DNA of 64,000 bases, from NCBI GenBank assembly GCA_037721215.1, contig JBBJNV010000014.1:1-64000 (forward strand), given 5' to 3'. The DNA comes from Gemmatimonadaceae bacterium. Lineage in GTDB: Bacteria > Gemmatimonadota > Gemmatimonadetes > Gemmatimonadales > Gemmatimonadaceae. A program made the position numbers and the translations under genes. Below the pieces are notes generated by a model. It did not search any database and was not told where the DNA came from. It saw only the letters and a program-made list of their open reading frames with translations. The stretch's first letter is position 1, and every line of letters begins with the position of its first letter. Shown piece by piece: positions 52,416 to 61,390 of this stretch.

Positions 52416-53567
52416 TTACCAGCGCGCGGGATTTCCGCGTGTGTCAATATGAGTAAAAGGGCCATGGGCGGAAGTGCCCGAGTAAACTCCGCACCCTCCA
52501 ATCAGCGAAGGATGTGCCGCTTCGACACGGTTGACTGCCGCCAGCAACACGCGCGCGTCGCCGATATTCACCCTGCCATCCCGATTCAGGTCGTCCATGC
52601 TGCCGTTACCGTCATTGTCGATGAAGATATCGGCTGCGTCCCCGTACATGTGTCGGCTCAGTCCCGCGCGCCCCTTCGTGTCGCCCACACCCGAGTTGTA
52701 CTGGGGAGTTCTAAAAGCGCTCAGCACCCTGACACCTTTGGAAGAAATTCCGCGCGACTCGAGATCGGCCAGCACCAGCTCGAGCTTGTCCACCAGTTTC
52801 ATGTCGACGACGATGTATTTGGGCCACACCGACGCCTGATCGTGGGGAAAAAAATCACGCAGGCGGAAGTGCTCCGACAACGCGGTGTGTTGCGAGCTTT
52901 TCGTCACCTCGATGAAACCGCTGGGCGCGTCGTACTTTGGAGATGCGATCCGGCCACGGGCGCTGGGCCAGTTGCCGATGTAGTACAAACCGATGCGGCC
53001 TTTTTCTTTCGCCGACGCGGGCTTGAGGGTGATCACTGAAAAATTGGCGATCGGCTTGATGGCTGCGCCGACAGCAATGGCGACGGACCAGATGCCCGTC
53101 CGCGCGGGCGCATTCAACGCCGCAGTGCGTTCAGGCCCGGCGTCGCCAGAAAATGTGGCTACCGCGCCTGTGGGCAATGTGTCCGACGCCACCGGTTGCC
53201 CCGGCGCCTGAATGCGAGCCCGCAGTTTCCCACTTGCCCCCCGAAGTGGCGTCACAAGGTCGAGCGCGGCATCGGTGAGGTAGGATGTCGAAGTAGCCCC
53301 GGTGGTTGTCAGTGCGTTGGAGATAGCGCTCGTTGCGGGCGTAATGGCGCCATCCCCCCCGGACCTGGCGGTGGCGATCGACCACGACCATCCCAGCGCA
53401 AAGAGGCCCAGCACCACCGTCGAGGCGACGTTGAATACCCGCTCTGTGCGTGTTGACATTCCTTTCCGCTGCCAGCGACTCCTGGCTGGCTCGGGAAAGG
53501 TCAGGGCGAGCTCGGTCACGGTTGACCAAAGCCCTTCAATTGCTGAAGTTGACGTTCTTCTATCCAT
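52416..53567 (-). CDS. M15/DUF882-type peptidase with calcium-loop insertion
   Basis: A 383-residue protein with a single membrane helix near residues 50-68 (VFNVASTVVLGLFALGWSW), a beta-rich middle domain and a C-terminal D-Ala-D-Ala-carboxypeptidase-like domain. There YSGVGDTKGRAGLSRHMYGD and AADIFID hold the first zinc ligands and GPFTHIDTRG the last. Between them lies an EF-hand/dockerin-like insert (DNDGNGSMDDLNRDGRVNIG). The ATG at 53567 has GGGGAGGGGAG directly upstream. It likely binds or trims peptidoglycan in the periplasm. Divergent from the DedA gene. Confidence 0.8.
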   Translation of the reverse strand: MDRRTSTSAIEGLWSTVTELALTFPEPARSRWQRKGMSTRTERVFNVASTVVLGLFALGWSWSIATARSGGDGAITPATSAISNALTTTGATSTSYLTDAALDLVTPLRGASGKLRARIQAPGQPVASDTLPTGAVATFSGDAGPERTAALNAPARTGIWSVAIAVGAAIKPIANFSVITLKPASAKEKGRIGLYYIGNWPSARGRIASPKYDAPSGFIEVTKSSQHTALSEHFRLRDFFPHDQASVWPKYIVVDMKLVDKLELVLADLESRGISSKGVRVLSAFRTPQYNSGVGDTKGRAGLSRHMYGDAADIFIDNDGNGSMDDLNRDGRVNIGDARVLLAAVNRVEAAHPSLIGGCGVYSGTSAHGPFTHIDTRGNPARW

Positions 53568-53586
53568 CTCCCCTCCCCACTGCTTC

Positions 53587-54222
53587 ATGGATCAGCTGCG
53601 CGAACTCTTTGCCAACCTTTCCGACCTGCCAGCTCTGATAAAGTGGGCCGGGTACATCGGCCTCACCGCGATAGTTTTTGCCGAGACCGGTCTTCTGGTC
53701 GGCTTTTTTCTTCCCGGAGATTCGCTGCTCGTGACCGCCGGTCTGGTGTCGGCCAAGGGACTGCTGAATGTCTACAAGCTCGGACTGCTGCTGAACATTG
53801 CCGCCGCGGTGGGTAATTCGGTTGGTTACTGGTTTGGCCGCGCCACCGGGCCGCGCATCTTTACTCGCGAAGATTCCCTTTTGTTCAACAAGAAGCATGT
53901 CTTCCGCGCTCAGCAGTTTTATTCCCGCCACGGGCGGAAGGCAATCGTCTTTGCGCAATTCATGCCAATCATCCGGACATTCTCGCCTGTGGTTGCCGGT
54001 GTCGGCAAGATGCCATATCGCCAGTTCCTCGCTATCAGCGTGGCCGGGACCGTCGTCTGGGTATGGAGCATGCTGTTCACAGGGTATTTCCTGGGCACAT
54101 ATATTCCCGGAATCGATGAGCACGTCGAGATTCTCGTCCTCGTCGTGATTTTCGTATCGATACTGCCGGGCCTGATCAGCTGGTGGCGCCAGCGCGGCAA
54201 ACCCGCCGCGGCGACGCATTAA
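53587..54222 (+). CDS. DedA-family membrane protein
   Basis: A 211-residue integral membrane protein: FAETGLLVGFFLPGDSLLVTAG (family E and G-D motif), GNSVGYWFGRATGPRIF and KAIVFAQFMPIIRTFSPVVAG (the FxRxxPxxRT-like segment). DedA proteins take part in undecaprenyl-phosphate or phospholipid flipping and membrane homeostasis. The ATG at 53587 matches the family N-terminus; it is 19 bases from the divergent peptidase start, so the two share a very short regulatory region. A short gap of 15 bases leads to SOD. Confidence 0.9.
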   Translation: MDQLRELFANLSDLPALIKWAGYIGLTAIVFAETGLLVGFFLPGDSLLVTAGLVSAKGLLNVYKLGLLLNIAAAVGNSVGYWFGRATGPRIFTREDSLLFNKKHVFRAQQFYSRHGRKAIVFAQFMPIIRTFSPVVAGVGKMPYRQFLAISVAGTVVWVWSMLFTGYFLGTYIPGIDEHVEILVLVVIFVSILPGLISWWRQRGKPAAATH

Positions 54223-54237
54223 ATCAAGGAGCATCCG

Positions 54238-54837
54238 ATGGCGTTTCAACTTCCCTCCCTGCCGTACGACTTCGCTGCACTCGAACCGCACATCGACGCG
54301 AAAACGATGGAAATCCATCACGGCAAGCATCACCAGACCTATGTCACCAAGCTCAACGAGGCAATCGACAAAACACCCGAGCTGGCGAATAAGTCACTCG
54401 ACGACCTTATGCGCGATATCGACTCCGTTCCCGAAAGTGTGCGTGCCGCGGTGCGGAACAACGGTGGCGGTCACTGGAACCACTCGATGTTCTGGGACGT
54501 CATGACACCGGGCGAATCGGGCGCCCCGCGCGGACCTCTGGCCAAGGCGATCGATCAGAGCTTCGGTGGTTTCGACACTCTGAAGGAACAGTGGGCGGCG
54601 GCCGGCGTGGCCAGGTTCGGTTCGGGCTGGGTATGGCTGCTAAACGACAGCGGCAAGCTGTCGATTACGAGCACACCGAATCAGGATAACCCGCTGATGG
54701 AAGGGAAGACTGCGATCCTGGGACTCGATGTATGGGAGCACGCGTATTACCTGAAATATCAGAACAAGCGCCCCGACTACATCACTGCATGGTGGAACGT
54801 CGTCAACTGGCAGAAAGTCGGAGAGACGCTCAGCTAG
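54238..54837 (+). CDS. sodA: Superoxide dismutase (Fe/Mn type)
   Basis: A 199-residue enzyme. Metal ligands are in [19 protein letters not shown] and [28 protein letters not shown] and NQDNPL are typical. It converts superoxide to oxygen and hydrogen peroxide. NQDNPL-like context favours manganese but does not prove it. AAGGAG lies seven bases before the ATG. Its stop overlaps the converging speA gene by four bases, with no terminator between. Confidence 0.95.
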   Translation: MAFQLPSLPYDFAALEPHIDAKTMEIHHGKHHQTYVTKLNEAIDKTPELANKSLDDLMRDIDSVPESVRAAVRNNGGGHWNHSMFWDVMTPGESGAPRGPLAKAIDQSFGGFDTLKEQWAAAGVARFGSGWVWLLNDSGKLSITSTPNQDNPLMEGKTAILGLDVWEHAYYLKYQNKRPDYITAWWNVVNWQKVGETLS

Positions 54838-56777
54838 CGCGCCGCTTCTCCCTCGAGGTAGGTGTAGCCCTCGAGACCCGCCACATACTCCGCGATGAAG
54901 GTGTTCGCCTCCTGGCGGGTGATGCCCTGGGCGGCGTTCACCTTGCGACGAAACGTCGCAAGCAGATCTGCCGCACGAAACTGCACGTAGGCCAGCACTT
55001 CCGTCACCGTATCTCCGTGCACCAGCTCGGCGACTTCGTAACCGTTAGGGGATAGCCGGATATGCACCGCATTGGTGTCCCCGAACAGATTATGCAGATC
55101 GCCCAGGATTTCCTGATAGGCGCCCGTCAGAAATATTCCCAGTATGTACTGTTCGTCGTCGGCGAACGGATGGAGCGCCAGATTGGGCTTCGGAGTGCGT
55201 CCCCCTATGAAACTTTCGATCTTTCCATCGGAGTCGCACGTTACGTCCTGAATGGTCCCGCGGCGGTTTGGCTCTTCGCCCAGCCGGTGGATCGGCATTA
55301 TCGGAAATAGCTGATCGATTGCCCAGCTGTCCGGTAACGACTGGAAAAGTGAGAAGTTGCAGAAGTATCTGTCGGTCAGAATCGCATCCAGTTCCTCGAT
55401 GATGTCCTCGTACTCCTCCCGGTCCTGCTGCGCGAGGCGGGCCACGGCAGTGATCGTCGCAACGTAGATCTGTTCGGCAAGCGCCCGGTCGCGCAGCGTC
55501 AGAACACCGCTGTTGAACAGCTCCTGCGATCTGTCCTTCGCAAACGTCGCATCGTGGTACACTTCGCGAACCCGTCGCGTGGACACCGCATCGTAGTCGG
55601 CCGCCATCTCGTGTAGAAATGAATGGTCGTCGTCGCTGATGTCGGGCATCACGTTGTCGGCCTGCGACTCCACATCGATGACGCTCAGGAGCAGCAGAGC
55701 GTGATGCGCCGTCAGCGCGCGACCCGATTCGCTGATGATGTGCGGCATCGGCAGATCGTGTTCGCGGCACGCCTCGGCGAGCGTGTACACGACGTCGTTC
55801 GCATATTCCTGCAGCGAATAATTCACGCTTGCCTGCGATGTCGAGCACGAGCCGTCGTAGTCAACGCCAAGGCCGCCGCCAACGTCGACGTGGGTTATGT
55901 CGACTCCCATGGCGCGCAGCTCTGCATAATACCGCGAGACTTCCTGAAGCCCCGCCTTGATGTACCGGATGTCCGTGATCTGCGAGCCAAGGTGGAAATG
56001 GATCAGCTTGAGCACGTCCAGCCGACCTGCAGCGCGGAGCTTGTCGACGAGTTTGACGAGCTGCGCGGTGCTCAATCCGAACTTCGATTTCTCTCCACCG
56101 CTTTTTGCCCACCGTCCGGAGCCTTCCGAATGGAGCTTGATCCGCACGCCAGCTGTTGGGTTTACGCCAAGGTCGTCTGCCGCCTGCAGCAGAACGTCGA
56201 CTTCGCTGAGCTGTTCGAGAACGATGAAGACTTTGTGCCCGAGCTTCTGACCCATCAGCGCAAGGCGCATGAATTCTTCATCCTTGTAGCCATTGCACAC
56301 GATCAGATGATCAGTATGCTCGGCAATGGCGAGCACTGCCTGAAGCTCCGGCTTGCTGCCGCATTCGAGCCCGACGCCAGACTCCGTTCCGAACTCGACG
56401 ATCTCCTCGAGAACGTGGCGCTGCTGGTTGACCTTGATCGGATAGACGGTCGTGTACTGGCCGGTGTACTCGTACTCGGCAATCGCCCGGGCAAACCGCG
56501 CATTTAGCGATTCAATGCGCGACCGCAGAATGTCGGAGAATCGCAGCAGCAGCGGCAGGCCAACTCCCTGCGCCTCCAGATCGCTCGCAAGCTCGAATAG
56601 ATCGAGCTCGTTCGATGGATTGTCAGCATCCGGCCGCACCACAACGTGGCCGGCTTCATTGATATCGAAGTAGCCGATTCCCCATCCTTCGACGTTGTAC
56701 AGTGTGCGCGCCGAGTCGATCGTCCACGGCTCCTGGACTTCGCGTTGAGTCACCGGGGAAATACGAGTCATTGTCAT
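54834..56777 (-). CDS. speA: Biosynthetic arginine decarboxylase
   Basis: A 647-residue PLP enzyme that decarboxylates arginine to agmatine, first step of polyamine synthesis. The PLP lysine is in [11 protein letters not shown], followed by [20 protein letters not shown] and [14 protein letters not shown]-terminal [18 protein letters not shown] also fits SpeA. I chose the ATG at 56777; an adjacent GTG at 56783 or ATG at 56771 change the start by two residues. Single-gene unit downstream of pdxH. Confidence 0.95.
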   Translation of the reverse strand: MTMTRISPVTQREVQEPWTIDSARTLYNVEGWGIGYFDINEAGHVVVRPDADNPSNELDLFELASDLEAQGVGLPLLLRFSDILRSRIESLNARFARAIAEYEYTGQYTTVYPIKVNQQRHVLEEIVEFGTESGVGLECGSKPELQAVLAIAEHTDHLIVCNGYKDEEFMRLALMGQKLGHKVFIVLEQLSEVDVLLQAADDLGVNPTAGVRIKLHSEGSGRWAKSGGEKSKFGLSTAQLVKLVDKLRAAGRLDVLKLIHFHLGSQITDIRYIKAGLQEVSRYYAELRAMGVDITHVDVGGGLGVDYDGSCSTSQASVNYSLQEYANDVVYTLAEACREHDLPMPHIISESGRALTAHHALLLLSVIDVESQADNVMPDISDDDHSFLHEMAADYDAVSTRRVREVYHDATFAKDRSQELFNSGVLTLRDRALAEQIYVATITAVARLAQQDREEYEDIIEELDAILTDRYFCNFSLFQSLPDSWAIDQLFPIMPIHRLGEEPNRRGTIQDVTCDSDGKIESFIGGRTPKPNLALHPFADDEQYILGIFLTGAYQEILGDLHNLFGDTNAVHIRLSPNGYEVAELVHGDTVTEVLAYVQFRAADLLATFRRKVNAAQGITRQEANTFIAEYVAGLEGYTYLEGEAAR

Positions 56778-56816
56778 GCGCACAGTCTAGGGCATGAAGC
56801 GGGGAATGTGTACCTG

Positions 56817-57419
56817 TTAAGGGTACAGTGTGACCATCGTCCAGCCGTCGCCGGCGCGGGAGTACAGATGACGTTCGTGCAGGCGGCCGGGACGGTTCCT
56901 CCAGAATTCGATCCTGTCGGGACGGAGGCGGAAACCTGACCAGAATGGCGGGCGTGGAACGAGCTCACCCATGAACTGCGCCTCGAATTCCTTCACACGA
57001 TCGACAAGGTCATTGGCCTGCTCGATGGGCTGGCTCTGAATCGACGCCCACGCGCCGATCTGGCTTTCGCGCGGACGAGTCGCAAAATATTCATCGGCCT
57101 CGGCATTGCTCACCTGCGTGACGGGCCCTTCGGCTCGCACCTGCACTTCCAGCGATGGCCAGTGAAAACATATTGCGGCCATGGGCCGGGTTCTCAGGTC
57201 CCTTCCCTTTCGCCCCTCGAGGTTTGTGTAGAAGAGAAAACCACTCTCGTCCACGTCCTTCATCAGCACGATGCGAACGGACGGGTTGCCCCCCATCCCG
57301 ACGGTCGCGAGAGACATCGCGTTGGGATCGGGAAGGATAGCCCTGTCGACCTTCTGAGCCTGTACGTACATGCGGCGGAAACGGCTAAGCGGATTTTGAA
57401 CTGGGTAGGCAGTCGTCAT
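56817..57419 (-). CDS. pdxH: Pyridoxamine 5'-phosphate oxidase
   Basis: A 200-residue FMN enzyme that makes pyridoxal 5'-phosphate. Seen: SVRIVLMKDVDESGFLFYTN, RPMAAICFHWPSLEVQVR, QSQPI and, at the C-terminus, RIEFWRNRPGRLHERHLYSR, the classic signature. The cofactor product serves the neighbouring SpeA. It lies 39 bases upstream of speA on the same strand. Confidence 0.94.
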   Translation of the reverse strand: MTTAYPVQNPLSRFRRMYVQAQKVDRAILPDPNAMSLATVGMGGNPSVRIVLMKDVDESGFLFYTNLEGRKGRDLRTRPMAAICFHWPSLEVQVRAEGPVTQVSNAEADEYFATRPRESQIGAWASIQSQPIEQANDLVDRVKEFEAQFMGELVPRPPFWSGFRLRPDRIEFWRNRPGRLHERHLYSRAGDGWTMVTLYP

Positions 57420-57470
57420 GGCCGCTTGTGAGGGTTACGCCAGTATGGCTCTCCGGTCATTCGAAGCGGC

Positions 57471-59126
57471 TCAACGTGCAGTCCCGACACCCGGGACGCA
57501 AGCGTACCCGGCCGACAGAGGAACAGGCCTGGCTGGGAGCGGAGTTCTCCCCACTTGCGCCCACCATGCGCCAGTAACCCACAAGGCGGCAGACCCCGGT
57601 TCCCTGTGGACTACCGCAACGCGCTGCCAGCCTGGGGCCTTGTCAAGGACCGATCCGATCGCGCCGCCAACGGGCATGATCGCAAGATTCGCCGATCGCC
57701 ATGGGCCTTCGCGCAATGGCTCTCTGATCGGGTCGTAAAACGCTTCTGCTTTTGCCACCGAATCCGGGAAAATCGTCCGCCCGTCGATCGACATGGAATA
57801 GTTGCGAAGACGCCATGTCAGCGGGCTGCCGTAATCGAATTGAGTAAAAACCCGCCCGCCAGCGCCCTCGAGCGTATTGCATTCCAGCCATGTGGCGAGC
57901 TGCTCGAGTCCGTTTTCGTAGATCGGCGAGAGGCGTCGTGCTCCAGCCGGATCTTCGCGTGCCCATGCCATAGCTTCGAACCGCCCCGACGAAACGATGA
58001 GTGCAGCACAGATTGACCAGACTCCAAGTATGCGCAACAGTCTGATCTGCTGGCTTTCACTGGCAAGCAACGACTGGCTGATCGAGTAGATGGCGAAAGC
58101 GGCGAGTGGAAGCACAAGCATCCACCAGACGAGCAGCAACCTGAACGCGCTTGCGAAGGCAAAGAGCCCGGCCAGCCAGGCGCCGCCGAAGGCGAGTCTC
58201 AGCGCGAGCGGATCCCTGGCCCGTTGGGTCCACCATGGCAGTGTTGCGAGGAACAAGCCGGTGAAGAAAGCGATTCCGTTCAGGCGCATCGCAAGAAATC
58301 CGGGCACCGTCTCACTGATCGGCGAGGGGAATACCAGGAGCGGGTTCGTCAAAACGTTCGAGCGGAAGACAGATGGCCATGACAAAGCGTACGGCGTAAT
58401 TAGCCATCCGATGACGGTCGCGCCGGCTATTGCCCAGAGTCTTCGCCGATTCGCCGACGCCTTTGCGGCCCAGAGCAGCCATGGCGCAGCGGTGAGAGGA
58501 AAAAAAATGTGCACATTGGCTGCAGCGGCGGAGATGACAGCGAGTCCGATTAACGCGAGCCGCGGGTGCGCCGCGGAAAGCGCCGTGTAGTTGAACGCCC
58601 AGGCGAGCGGAACGAGGCTGAACAACAGCGCCTGCGGTCTGACGGGGGCGACCAGGGCACTGAGGATCACGACATTCAAGGCCGCCATCAGAAGTGAAGT
58701 TCGTGGATCCCATCTTGCGGCGCGGCCGAGCAGGATCATCGAGGCACCGGCACCGCCCACCATCAACCCGTGCAACAGCCGGAGCCAAAGCTTTCCGCCC
58801 CCTTCCGCAGCAGCAAAAAAAAGGACTTGTGCCGCCCAGGAATACGAGTAATACGGGGCTCCGGGGCGCGTCCAGGCGAACGGTTCGACGACGGGCACGC
58901 TGCTGTTGCGAACGATCCACTCGCCAAGTGCGAGGTGCATCGGGAGATCAGCATCTCCGAGTGTTTCGAGCGCCCCGCGAATGACCAGAAGTACGAACAA
59001 TACGGCCAGCAAGGCCTGCCAGTGCCGTCCATAGGCTATACGCCAATCTTCTGACCAGGAGTCGCGACGGGACTCCATTGCCGCCGCCTCTGCCGGAGAT
59101 TCGGAAGGCACGGAGTCAGCTATCAT
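57471..59126 (-). CDS. Polytopic membrane protein of GT-C glycosyltransferase type
   Basis: A protein of about 551 residues: a short cytoplasmic head, ten or more hydrophobic segments and a ~130-residue soluble C-terminus. The first loop, GDADLPMHLALGEWIVRN followed by PVVEPFAWTRPG, has the Asp/His style of GT-C enzymes (usually D-x-W-H-L and a-x-d-P-F-S). It probably transfers a sugar from a polyprenyl carrier, an inference. Start is uncertain: ATG at 59126, TTG at 59138, or ATG at 59078 with GAGG upstream. Confidence 0.65.
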   Translation of the reverse strand: MIADSVPSESPAEAAAMESRRDSWSEDWRIAYGRHWQALLAVLFVLLVIRGALETLGDADLPMHLALGEWIVRNSSVPVVEPFAWTRPGAPYYSYSWAAQVLFFAAAEGGGKLWLRLLHGLMVGGAGASMILLGRAARWDPRTSLLMAALNVVILSALVAPVRPQALLFSLVPLAWAFNYTALSAAHPRLALIGLAVISAAAANVHIFFPLTAAPWLLWAAKASANRRRLWAIAGATVIGWLITPYALSWPSVFRSNVLTNPLLVFPSPISETVPGFLAMRLNGIAFFTGLFLATLPWWTQRARDPLALRLAFGGAWLAGLFAFASAFRLLLVWWMLVLPLAAFAIYSISQSLLASESQQIRLLRILGVWSICAALIVSSGRFEAMAWAREDPAGARRLSPIYENGLEQLATWLECNTLEGAGGRVFTQFDYGSPLTWRLRNYSMSIDGRTIFPDSVAKAEAFYDPIREPLREGPWRSANLAIMPVGGAIGSVLDKAPGWQRVAVVHREPGSAALWVTGAWWAQVGRTPLPARPVPLSAGYACVPGVGTAR

Positions 59127-59138
59127 CGGGGCAATCAA

Positions 59139-59808
59139 ACGTACAAATCGTGTGCCTTCCGTGGGATTGACTCATTGCTGGCGCGAAATCGATTGCTACC
59201 TGGCCGTTGCGTGGGACCGCTTAACTGCACGGCTGAGGTCTCGCAATATATCGGCGCAGGAGGGCTGAAGCTCGACAGCACGGCCGAAGAAACGCGGGCT
59301 GGTTATGTAAACATATGACGTTCGATTTCCAGTGAAAAGTCGCAAATGAGATGTGAGCGGCAATCGCGTGCGCCCGGGTTTCGGTTCCACTAGCGTGGAC
59401 CCAAATAGGAAAGGGATCGCCGCAGGCAGGGCTGAAGTGGTTTCGGACGGCAATCGTCGACGTCTTTGAAACGGTGCCAGCGGGGCGGATTCGGATCCCG
59501 CAGTATGGCTGGTGTGCGCGTGCACAATCGCTGCGCAGGTCGCTTCAAGCAGAGTCTGTGCGGAGCACGTTTACGCTCAAGATAGGCTCGCCGCCTAACT
59601 CCGGTATTTCGGATCGTTCAGAATTCCTGATCCAGACGACCCGAACGCGAACGGTGGAAAGCTTTACAAGAGCAACATCATCAACTGCAACGGTACCCGG
59701 CTTGGACCGGGCGGCGAGCTCAACACCCAAAAGGAAAGGGCGGACTAACGCCGCTGAACACCACCATCAAGAGACCAATTCTGGTGAATTAGATGCCTCG
59801 CGGACATG
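59139..59808. other. Long gap with no convincing gene
   Basis: About 670 bases lack a recognisable coding region or RNA. One plus-strand frame (about 59599 to 59748) reads DPDDPNANGGKLYKSNIINC and NGTRLGPGGELNTQKERAD before a stop, which looks like a protein C-terminus without a start. The complementary strand frame is also open. It may be a decayed gene remnant plus the promoter of the GT-C-like gene. Confidence 0.35.
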
Positions 59809-59846
59809 AAAAAAAAGGTGCACCTGCAAGGGTGCGCCTTTTTTTC
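59809..59846. terminator. Bidirectional hairpin terminator
   Basis: GGTGCACC (59817-59824) pairs with GGTGCGCC (59831-59838), with one G-T pair, around a 6-base loop. It is flanked by a run of eight As and a run of seven Ts. It lies 69 bases before the persulfide dioxygenase gene and insulates it from upstream reading. Confidence 0.8.
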
Positions 59847-59914
59847 TTAGTTCCTGTATTTTGATTGGACACATTCCCTTCCCTCATCAGCGTGACAACG
59901 GCCCCGAGGTCCCA

Positions 59915-61345
59915 ATGATCCTTAAACGCCTTTTCAGCGATCAGCTCGCGCAGGCGAGTTACCTCGTCGCGTGCGATCATGCGCGTGTCGCGCTGGTGGT
60001 CGATCCGAACCGCAACGCCGATGCCTATATCGACGCAGCCGCTGCCGAAGGTGTCCCGATCACGCACGTCACAGAAACCCACATTCACGCCGACTTGGTC
60101 TCGGGTGCGCGTGAGCTTGCCACTCGCACCGGCGCACAACTCTACCTCTCGGGCGCAGGCGGTGCAGAGTGGCAGTACCGCTACGCGGCCGAGGCAAATG
60201 CCGAGCTGCTCACCGATGGCTCGCACTTCTTGGTCGGCGATGTACGCATCGACGCTGTCCACACTCCCGGGCACACCCCCGAGCATCTGAGCTTCCTCGT
60301 CACCGACACGGCTGTCGGCGCAGAACCTGTGGGAGCCCTTACAGGTGACTTCATCTTCGTGGGCGATGTTGGTCGGCCCGATCTGCTCGAGCGCGCCGCG
60401 GGGCACAGCGGGACTATGCATGCGGCTGCGCGAACGCTTTTCACGTCGCTGACAGAGTTCAAGAGACTGCCCGACTACCTCCAGATCTGGCCCGGACACG
60501 GAGCCGGGTCGGCTTGCGGCAAGGCGCTCGGTGCCATGCCGCAATCGACACTGGGGTACGAAAAGCTGTGCAACTGGGCAATGGCCGAATCCGATATGAA
60601 CCGCTTCGTGGAGGCAGCTTTGAGCGGGCAGCCCGAACCACCTGCCTACTTCGCGCGAATGAAGCAGATCAACCGTGACGGCCCCTCACTCTCGGGAATG
60701 ATGGAGCCGCCACCGGCCATCACTGCCAAGGATCTGGCGGCCCGAATCGGCGAATGTCAGACAGTCGTCGACACTCGATCGGCTTCCGAATACGCGGCAA
60801 GACACATTGCCGGCACCATCAACGTCCCTCGTAACAAGTCGTTTCTCACATGGGCCGGTGCGTTGCTCCCCTACGATCGCGATCTATATCTGATCGTTGA
60901 TGGCGCTGACGCCCAGCGAATGGCAGTTGCAAGAGAGTTGTCCCTTGTTGGCCTGGAGCGAATCAGCGGCGTATTGCCGTCGTCGAGCCTCGGCCTTCTT
61001 GCGGATAGCGGGGCAGAATTGCGGGCGACACCGCAGATGACCGTCGGGGAACTCGCCGCAGCCAGAGGTGCAGTGATCCTCGATGTACGCGCACGAACCG
61101 AGTGGGAGGCCGGGCACCTGCCGGGCGCCATCCACATTCCCCTTGGTGCATTGCAGGCGCGAATCAGCGAGCTGCCCCCTGGTGACGTGGTCGTGCAATG
61201 TCAGGGCGGGGGCAGATCTGCCATCGCCGCCAGCATTCTCGAGTTGAACGGGCGGACCAATGTCTCCAACCTGACGGGCGGCTTTGCGGAATGGTCGCGT
61301 GCCGGTAATCCCGTTGCACGCGAGGCCTTCTCTGGACGAAGCTGA
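59915..61345 (+). CDS. CstB-like persulfide dioxygenase-rhodanese fusion
   Basis: A 476-residue protein with three domains: an ETHE1-type MBL domain (iron ligands H56, H58, D60 of THIHAD, H120, D145, H195), a rhodanese-like domain without its cysteine (about 265-355) and a rhodanese with the active loop CQGGGRS (C429). C201 in GSACGKALG lies next to the metal site, as in Staphylococcus CstB. It oxidises persulfides to sulfite and transfers sulfane sulfur to make thiosulfate, i.e. sulfide detoxification. The ATG at 59915 has GAGGT upstream. Confidence 0.88.
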   Translation: MILKRLFSDQLAQASYLVACDHARVALVVDPNRNADAYIDAAAAEGVPITHVTETHIHADLVSGARELATRTGAQLYLSGAGGAEWQYRYAAEANAELLTDGSHFLVGDVRIDAVHTPGHTPEHLSFLVTDTAVGAEPVGALTGDFIFVGDVGRPDLLERAAGHSGTMHAAARTLFTSLTEFKRLPDYLQIWPGHGAGSACGKALGAMPQSTLGYEKLCNWAMAESDMNRFVEAALSGQPEPPAYFARMKQINRDGPSLSGMMEPPPAITAKDLAARIGECQTVVDTRSASEYAARHIAGTINVPRNKSFLTWAGALLPYDRDLYLIVDGADAQRMAVARELSLVGLERISGVLPSSSLGLLADSGAELRATPQMTVGELAAARGAVILDVRARTEWEAGHLPGAIHIPLGALQARISELPPGDVVVQCQGGGRSAIAASILELNGRTNVSNLTGGFAEWSRAGNPVAREAFSGRS

Positions 61346-61390
61346 CGCTTGACCAGTCCACTCACGCCCATGGTGTCACGCGGACGGCGG

